A DNA stretch of 10,222 bases from CAZFAI01 sp964516555 (GTDB lineage Bacteria; Patescibacteriota; Microgenomatia; UBA12405). A model generated the notes under the pieces. That model made no database searches, was not told the DNA's origin, and saw nothing but the letters and a program-made list of their open reading frames with translations. Location: contig CAZFAI010000029.1 of the NCBI GenBank assembly GCA_964516555.1, positions 1 to 10,222 on the forward strand, given 5' to 3'. Below, piece by piece: positions 6,246 to 10,222 of this stretch (within the stretch, counting starts at the first letter, position 1; every line of letters begins with the position of its first letter). The translations under genes and the position numbers were made by a program.

Positions 6246-7205
6246 ATGGTAGATAGAGAACCACGAAAAGTAAATAGAAGAGAATTTTTGAGATTGAGCG
6301 GAGGAGTGCTCGCCGGACTTGTAGCCGGAGCGGCTGTTGATAAGTTTGGCGGAAAGAAAGTAGAGGCGGCGCCTTTGACGGAGGCATTGCCGGAGAGAAT
6401 TAGTTGGAGGGATTATTTGCCTGAAAGAAGGTCTCACCTTTTACACTTTCCTAATTGTGCTTCTTTTAACGCAGCACAATTGTTGATTGTAGCAAAAATT
6501 GTGGCCGGAGATGATAATTTTCGGCAGGGTGTTGTCAATATGGGGTCAGCTGAAGTGAATTCTGAATATTCGTTTAATCCGGCTTTTTTTACAGGAATAG
6601 TAGGAAGAGAATCTATGGGAATTTCAGCGATCAGAACAATTCTTAAAGAAAAAGGTTGCCCAAGAAACAATGTGTCGCCCGGATATAATGACTGTATGGC
6701 TATGGGATCGATAACCATGCCGCCCACCACCATCCAATATGAAGATGCAAGGAATAATATTCCAAGACAAGTTTCGTATGAGTATTATTTACAGGAGGAT
6801 ATGCAAACACAGGGAATAGATCCGGTTGTAAAAATAAAAGAGGGGTTGGGTAAGGGACCGATACTGTTTGGTTTTCCAGTGCTGGCTAATTGGCGACAAT
6901 ATAGAGATGAAAATATTATTGTCAGCAGAGCATCAGAGCAAGTTTATGAAGCAGCTCATGCGATGGTGGCATTTGAGTACGATGATAATTATGACAATAA
7001 AGATGGGACAATGGGTGCTGTACTACTATTAAATGATCAGGGTGATGATTGGGGGGAACCGACTGAGCTAGTTATGCCACTCCATAATATTAGAGATGTG
7101 ATAGAAGCTCCGGAGGGTAATCACAATTTTTTGGATGTTTTGCATGTTGGGTATAAAGAACTACCTCACCGGGTATTGATACCGTTTGTTTCTAAAAGCA
7201 ATTAA
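6246..7205 (+). CDS. Tat-exported papain-like (C1-type) cysteine peptidase
   Basis: The 319-residue protein begins with a twin-arginine signal: VNRREFLRLSGG (residues 9-20), an Ala/Gly/Val hydrophobic stretch to about 30, and a signal-peptidase-like VEA|AP site just after position 40. There is no lipobox Cys, so the mature protein should be released or held peripherally. The mature part fits the papain fold order: Cys71 in the NCASFNAAQ helix start, His238 in AAHAMVAFEYDDN (compare HAV-x-x-VGYDD), and Asn263 in LLLNDQGDDWGE (compare NSWG-x-x-WG). All three catalytic residues are present, but the Trp that normally follows the catalytic Cys is replaced. Overall similarity to known C1 enzymes seems low, so this is a fold-level call. 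Substrate is unknown. It has its own promoter and stands at the head of a run of exported-protein genes. The start fits because it places the twin arginine near the N-terminus. Confidence 0.75.
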   Translation: MVDREPRKVNRREFLRLSGGVLAGLVAGAAVDKFGGKKVEAAPLTEALPERISWRDYLPERRSHLLHFPNCASFNAAQLLIVAKIVAGDDNFRQGVVNMGSAEVNSEYSFNPAFFTGIVGRESMGISAIRTILKEKGCPRNNVSPGYNDCMAMGSITMPPTTIQYEDARNNIPRQVSYEYYLQEDMQTQGIDPVVKIKEGLGKGPILFGFPVLANWRQYRDENIIVSRASEQVYEAAHAMVAFEYDDNYDNKDGTMGAVLLLNDQGDDWGEPTELVMPLHNIRDVIEAPEGNHNFLDVLHVGYKELPHRVLIPFVSKSN

Positions 7206-7221
7206 AATAAATAGGTATTGT

Positions 7222-7256
7222 TTGACGTAAATATTTGTTTAACATATCATTAACCA
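7222..7256 (+). promoter_or_regulatory. Strong sigma70-type promoter giving a leaderless mRNA
   Basis: TTGACG (7222-7227, 5 of 6) and TATCAT (7245-7250, 5 of 6) are spaced by exactly 17 nt. Only 6 nt separate the -10 from the ATG at 7257, so transcription should start at the A of the start codon. No Shine-Dalgarno sequence fits between the preceding stop codon (7205) and this ATG. The promoter probably drives this gene and the large secreted protein gene behind it. Confidence 0.7.
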
Positions 7257-7691
7257 ATGAAAGCAAAGCTATGGTTGTTGGTGGCGATGGCGATTTTTTG
7301 GGTTGACTTATTATTGTTGATTAATTTGGTGCTTTTAAAGGAACATAAAGAGAAGGGGGGTGGTGTGACAAAGGTGGTTAATAGAGTACCAATAATTAAT
7401 AATGTGGCTGCCAGCATTGTAGGTAAGCAGAACAAGGATGAATACTTAGAAGTTGAAGGGTTAATTACGTCTGAACTGGAGAGAAACAGGGCATACATGT
7501 TGAAGTATGGAGAAAACAGAAATGCGGTGGTGACTTTGAGGGATCACGCAACAATATGGAAAGGATTGTCATTGGTGGAAGATAAAAAGGAAATGGTGGG
7601 CAAGAGGGTGAAGGTTTATTATTTTGCTGTAGACAGGGTTCAGGCTGAGCCTTTTGAGGGAATTGCTGCGCAAAAAATAGTGATGGAGTGA
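7257..7691 (+). CDS. Small membrane-anchored protein of unknown function
   Basis: I do not recognise this 144-residue protein. Residues 4-27 form one strongly hydrophobic segment (KLWLLVAMAIFWVDLLLLIN and onward) preceded by Lys, typical of an uncleaved N-terminal anchor that leaves the rest outside. A charged, Lys- and Gly-rich linker follows. From about residue 60 the sequence alternates hydrophobic and polar residues in a beta-rich pattern (YLEVEGLI, NAVVTLRDHATIWKG, GKRVKVYYFAV), suggestive of a small beta barrel, but this is only an impression. The start codon coincides with the predicted transcription start. The stop TGA (7689-7691) is 13 nt before the GTG of the next gene, so the two are probably co-transcribed. 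Confidence 0.8.
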   Translation: MKAKLWLLVAMAIFWVDLLLLINLVLLKEHKEKGGGVTKVVNRVPIINNVAASIVGKQNKDEYLEVEGLITSELERNRAYMLKYGENRNAVVTLRDHATIWKGLSLVEDKKEMVGKRVKVYYFAVDRVQAEPFEGIAAQKIVME

Positions 7692-7704
7692 TATTATTTT
7701 ATTA

Positions 7705-10222
7705 GTGATAAGGAAAGGCTGGGTTGTTTTATTATTAATTGTATTCTTTTTTGGCTTTGGATCTGATGTTTTTGCTCAGAATTTAATATGTCGACCACAA
7801 GACGGCATGGGTTGTAGCCCGGGACAGAGTTGTTATGGAAGAAACAAGCTCAATAGGGATACGATAGTAATTACCAACAACAAAAGTTACACAGTAACGC
7901 TAGAGGCTATAGAAAACTTGTGTACTCCAAGAAAAGTCTTTGATAATTTGAGCGATCCGACCTGGAATGATTGGAACTATCAGTGTAACAATGAACGAGA
8001 CAGGTACCTGTATTGCTTGGCGCCCGGCCAGACTGTTTCGTTGAGGGTGGAAGTACCAAACAATATGACCGGGCAGATTGACATTGAAGAAAAGAATTGC
8101 AGTGGCGGAAGCTGTGGTTGTTATGATGAAAATAATATACTATGGCAGGGTGGACTGGCTTATACTATTTGGTCAAACAATACCGGAGTTGATGTACCAT
8201 TGGCTCCGGCACCTTGTACTTCGGATCAAGTAACTGGGATGGCAATTAGAAATCCAGCAAATGGAACCAATATTTTCCAGGTGGGAGATACGGTAGATTT
8301 TGTTTTAGGAGGATGCCAGGGGCATGAGTATTATTCGAATAATTGTGCTCCTGATGGTGGAAATCTAGCGAACCACGGGTCGACGGTAAAGATTGATAAC
8401 TGTGATCCTTGGAGATTCTGGGCGCCGGATAACGTAACGGCTTATATTGCCTTGGCGCCCGGTGATTATACCTGGGCCAGATCCTGGAGAAATTGTCGAG
8501 ATGACAATACGGCTATATGTGGGCCTACTTGCTCTAAGACTTTACCGTATAGGGTGTTGCACGACAGAACAGACACCCCAAAAACGTGCACAGTTAGTGT
8601 GGGTTCCACCAGGATCGGACCAAATGAAAATTTAGCAATTACAGTTTCGGGAGTTGGCAATTCTTTGGGAGAACCGGTGAGGATGTATGTGGAAAGTGGA
8701 AATGGATTAGCAACTCCAGCTTTTTCATCATATCCGGTACACACTTCGGGTACGGGTAGAAACTATTACTATTTGGGATCTTGTACGTATTCTGTTCCGG
8801 GCATACCTTGTACCATTAATCGAACTTTGAGCAACCTGCCTCTTGGTACTTATTTTGTTCATTGTGATTTGCCGGAAAATCCTCCCAATCCCGGGCCTTT
8901 GGCTTCCAAGTGTTCGGGAAATCCATATTGTTCACCACCTCCGGGTATTGGTATCACTGACCCGGTTATTGCTTCTCCGAGAGAGGATTGTAGCGGGTGG
9001 TTGAGTTGTAGCAGTACAGATGTGAGGAAGTTTACTGTGGCTAACAGTCCACCAAGCATTGTGTCATTTGGTATACAGGGGAAGAATGCTGCCAATACCA
9101 GTGAGACTTGGATAAGCGCAGATCCGAGTAGCGGGAATTTTAATCAGGTTTGTGATAATAATTTTGTTCATACAAATGATGATAAAAGAATGGGAGTCTA
9201 TGTGCGCGTAGACGACGAAGACGGATTGGATAATATCGATTTAGTTGAGGTGTATATGGATGGAGGGAGCAATAATTATATTAAGTTAATAGCTCAGAGA
9301 GTGACAACTGGCATTTATAATTTTTCAATTGATATTAATCCTGATGGTAGTTTTATTGAATCAGGCGGAGCGGCAACGACTTTTTGGACTTCACCCGGTT
9401 ATTCAGATAATTCCAATGGTAGACGGTTTTTCTTTCCTGTTCAATTCCTAAATACCAGCTCGTTTAATCCGTATAATTTATCATTCAAGACGCATGTGCG
9501 GGATTTGTCCGGGGCATGGAATGTGGAAAGCACCTCAGGTGGTTGGCCATTATATTCACATAATAGAAATTTGAAGGTATGGGATTGTAATGTGGCTGTT
9601 AGTGGATCGTTGTATGATCAGGCGGGGATTGAAGGAGTATGTCCAAGTTCGGTCATATATTCAAACTTATTTGTAACGGGTTATGCCCTGACTTATCAGG
9701 GAGTAGCGACAGCTAACAAGGTAATGAGCGTGACGGCAACAGCCAATCCCCAATACATATCGGGAGCTAATCCTCTTAAATGGGGAAAAACGTATCAAGC
9801 TTCTTTTGGCGGTGTTGATGGATCGCCGCCTACGAATCCCCGCTTTGATGATTTGGGAAGAAGCGGGGAGAGTATTCCCTGCAATATGACATTTACTATT
9901 AATAATTCGGTGGTTGATCCTTATTCGGTTAATACTTCGATGAGGGTGGACTATACGTCTCTGATGAATCAAGACCCCTGGTTTCAGGTACAAGGTGGAG
10001 GAGTGGTCGGTGTGGGTAATGTTATTAGCAAGGTTCCGGCAACCTGCAGTACTCCTTGTGCCCCAGCTTTGAGTATTGACGCTTTAAATAGTAAAAGTGG
10101 TTTAGTGGCTTCGGGTGGAGCACTGACGGGGGCTATTAGTGGAAAAACATATTATAGTTTGCCAAGTAATTGGTATGCTTCAGGCTTAAACATGGTGGAT
10201 AATTCGTACGGATATGATTTCT
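7705..10222 (+). CDS. Large Cys-rich secreted protein with Ig-like/beta-sandwich regions (3' partial)
   Basis: The frame is open from GTG at 7705 to the window edge (839 complete codons) with no stop. GTG is chosen because it gives a textbook Sec signal peptide: MIRK, a hydrophobic core WVVLLLIVFFFGFG, and a signal-peptidase site after residue 24 (VFA|QN). GGAG at 7685-7688 is 16 nt upstream, longer than ideal. An ATT at 7696 would have better spacing but is a rare start. I count 30 Cys, most of them in the N-terminal half, so disulfide-bonded modules outside the cell are likely. The region from about 293 to 410 resembles an Ig-like fold, and YVRVDDEDGLDNIDLVEVY near 500 looks like another beta-sandwich edge. 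Near 758 a DPWFQVQGGGVV motif precedes SKVPATC, a pattern I associate with surface proteins of Microgenomates, from memory. No catalytic motif is visible. It probably acts as a surface or adhesive protein. Confidence 0.85.
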   Translation, partial: MIRKGWVVLLLIVFFFGFGSDVFAQNLICRPQDGMGCSPGQSCYGRNKLNRDTIVITNNKSYTVTLEAIENLCTPRKVFDNLSDPTWNDWNYQCNNERDRYLYCLAPGQTVSLRVEVPNNMTGQIDIEEKNCSGGSCGCYDENNILWQGGLAYTIWSNNTGVDVPLAPAPCTSDQVTGMAIRNPANGTNIFQVGDTVDFVLGGCQGHEYYSNNCAPDGGNLANHGSTVKIDNCDPWRFWAPDNVTAYIALAPGDYTWARSWRNCRDDNTAICGPTCSKTLPYRVLHDRTDTPKTCTVSVGSTRIGPNENLAITVSGVGNSLGEPVRMYVESGNGLATPAFSSYPVHTSGTGRNYYYLGSCTYSVPGIPCTINRTLSNLPLGTYFVHCDLPENPPNPGPLASKCSGNPYCSPPPGIGITDPVIASPREDCSGWLSCSSTDVRKFTVANSPPSIVSFGIQGKNAANTSETWISADPSSGNFNQVCDNNFVHTNDDKRMGVYVRVDDEDGLDNIDLVEVYMDGGSNNYIKLIAQRVTTGIYNFSIDINPDGSFIESGGAATTFWTSPGYSDNSNGRRFFFPVQFLNTSSFNPYNLSFKTHVRDLSGAWNVESTSGGWPLYSHNRNLKVWDCNVAVSGSLYDQAGIEGVCPSSVIYSNLFVTGYALTYQGVATANKVMSVTATANPQYISGANPLKWGKTYQASFGGVDGSPPTNPRFDDLGRSGESIPCNMTFTINNSVVDPYSVNTSMRVDYTSLMNQDPWFQVQGGGVVGVGNVISKVPATCSTPCAPALSIDALNSKSGLVASGGALTGAISGKTYYSLPSNWYASGLNMVDNSYGYDF

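Noticed and set aside
7689..7767. Alternative genetic code with TGA read as Gly (as in Gracilibacteria and Absconditabacteria)
   Set aside because: The long genes contain no in-frame TGA, and TGA at 7689-7691 ends a gene just before a well-formed start of the next one.
8447..9993. Short open frames on both strands within the secreted-protein gene
   Set aside because: The frame starting at 7705 runs without a stop through the whole region with a signal peptide and regular Cys pattern; the others have no RBS or recognisable domain.

Overview
The window looks like part of a bacterial chromosome from the Candidate Phyla Radiation (Patescibacteria), most likely a Microgenomates-type lineage. I infer this from gene style, not from a marker gene: a giant multidomain protein with no clear homologue in ordinary bacteria, a tiny excisionase-type helix-turn-helix protein, a fermentative D-lactate-dehydrogenase-like enzyme, several exported proteins of unknown role, and promoters that appear to give leaderless or nearly leaderless mRNAs. 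Base composition is moderately AT-rich and the genetic code is the standard bacterial one, with TGA used as a stop at 7689-7691. No rRNA, tRNA, CRISPR array or insertion sequence is visible.

Layout. (1) Bases 2-4570, plus strand: the 3' part (at least 1522 codons) of a giant gene whose frame is open to the window edge. Its product has hydrophobic Ala/Gly/Val-rich segments, a middle domain of unknown type, a proline-rich linker with a 31-residue tandem duplication, a GT2-like glycosyltransferase domain and a C-terminal Hanks-type Ser/Thr kinase domain. (2) Bases 4571-4706: a convergent intergenic region with a terminator hairpin oriented for the minus strand and a perfect 16-bp inverted repeat around a 43-nt centre. 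(3) Bases 4707-4964, minus strand: an 85-residue helix-turn-helix protein. (4) Bases 4965-5120: a divergent regulatory region with a minus-strand promoter and RBS, three TAGGTG repeats and a -10 box placed for a leaderless plus-strand transcript. (5) Bases 5121-6134: a D-2-hydroxyacid (D-lactate-type) dehydrogenase. (6) Bases 6246-7205: a papain-like cysteine peptidase with a twin-arginine signal. (7) Bases 7257-7691: a small membrane-anchored protein behind a strong leaderless promoter. (8) Base 7705 to the window end: a large Cys-rich secreted protein starting with GTG and cut by the window edge.

How they may work together. The dehydrogenase probably regenerates NAD+ during fermentation, and the divergent helix-turn-helix protein is a candidate regulator of it. 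The last three genes all encode exported or membrane-anchored proteins (Tat, N-terminal anchor, Sec), and the last two are probably co-transcribed, so the right third looks like a cell-surface module. The giant protein joins sugar transfer and protein phosphorylation in one chain, a combination I do not recognise as a described system. It is the most notable item here.
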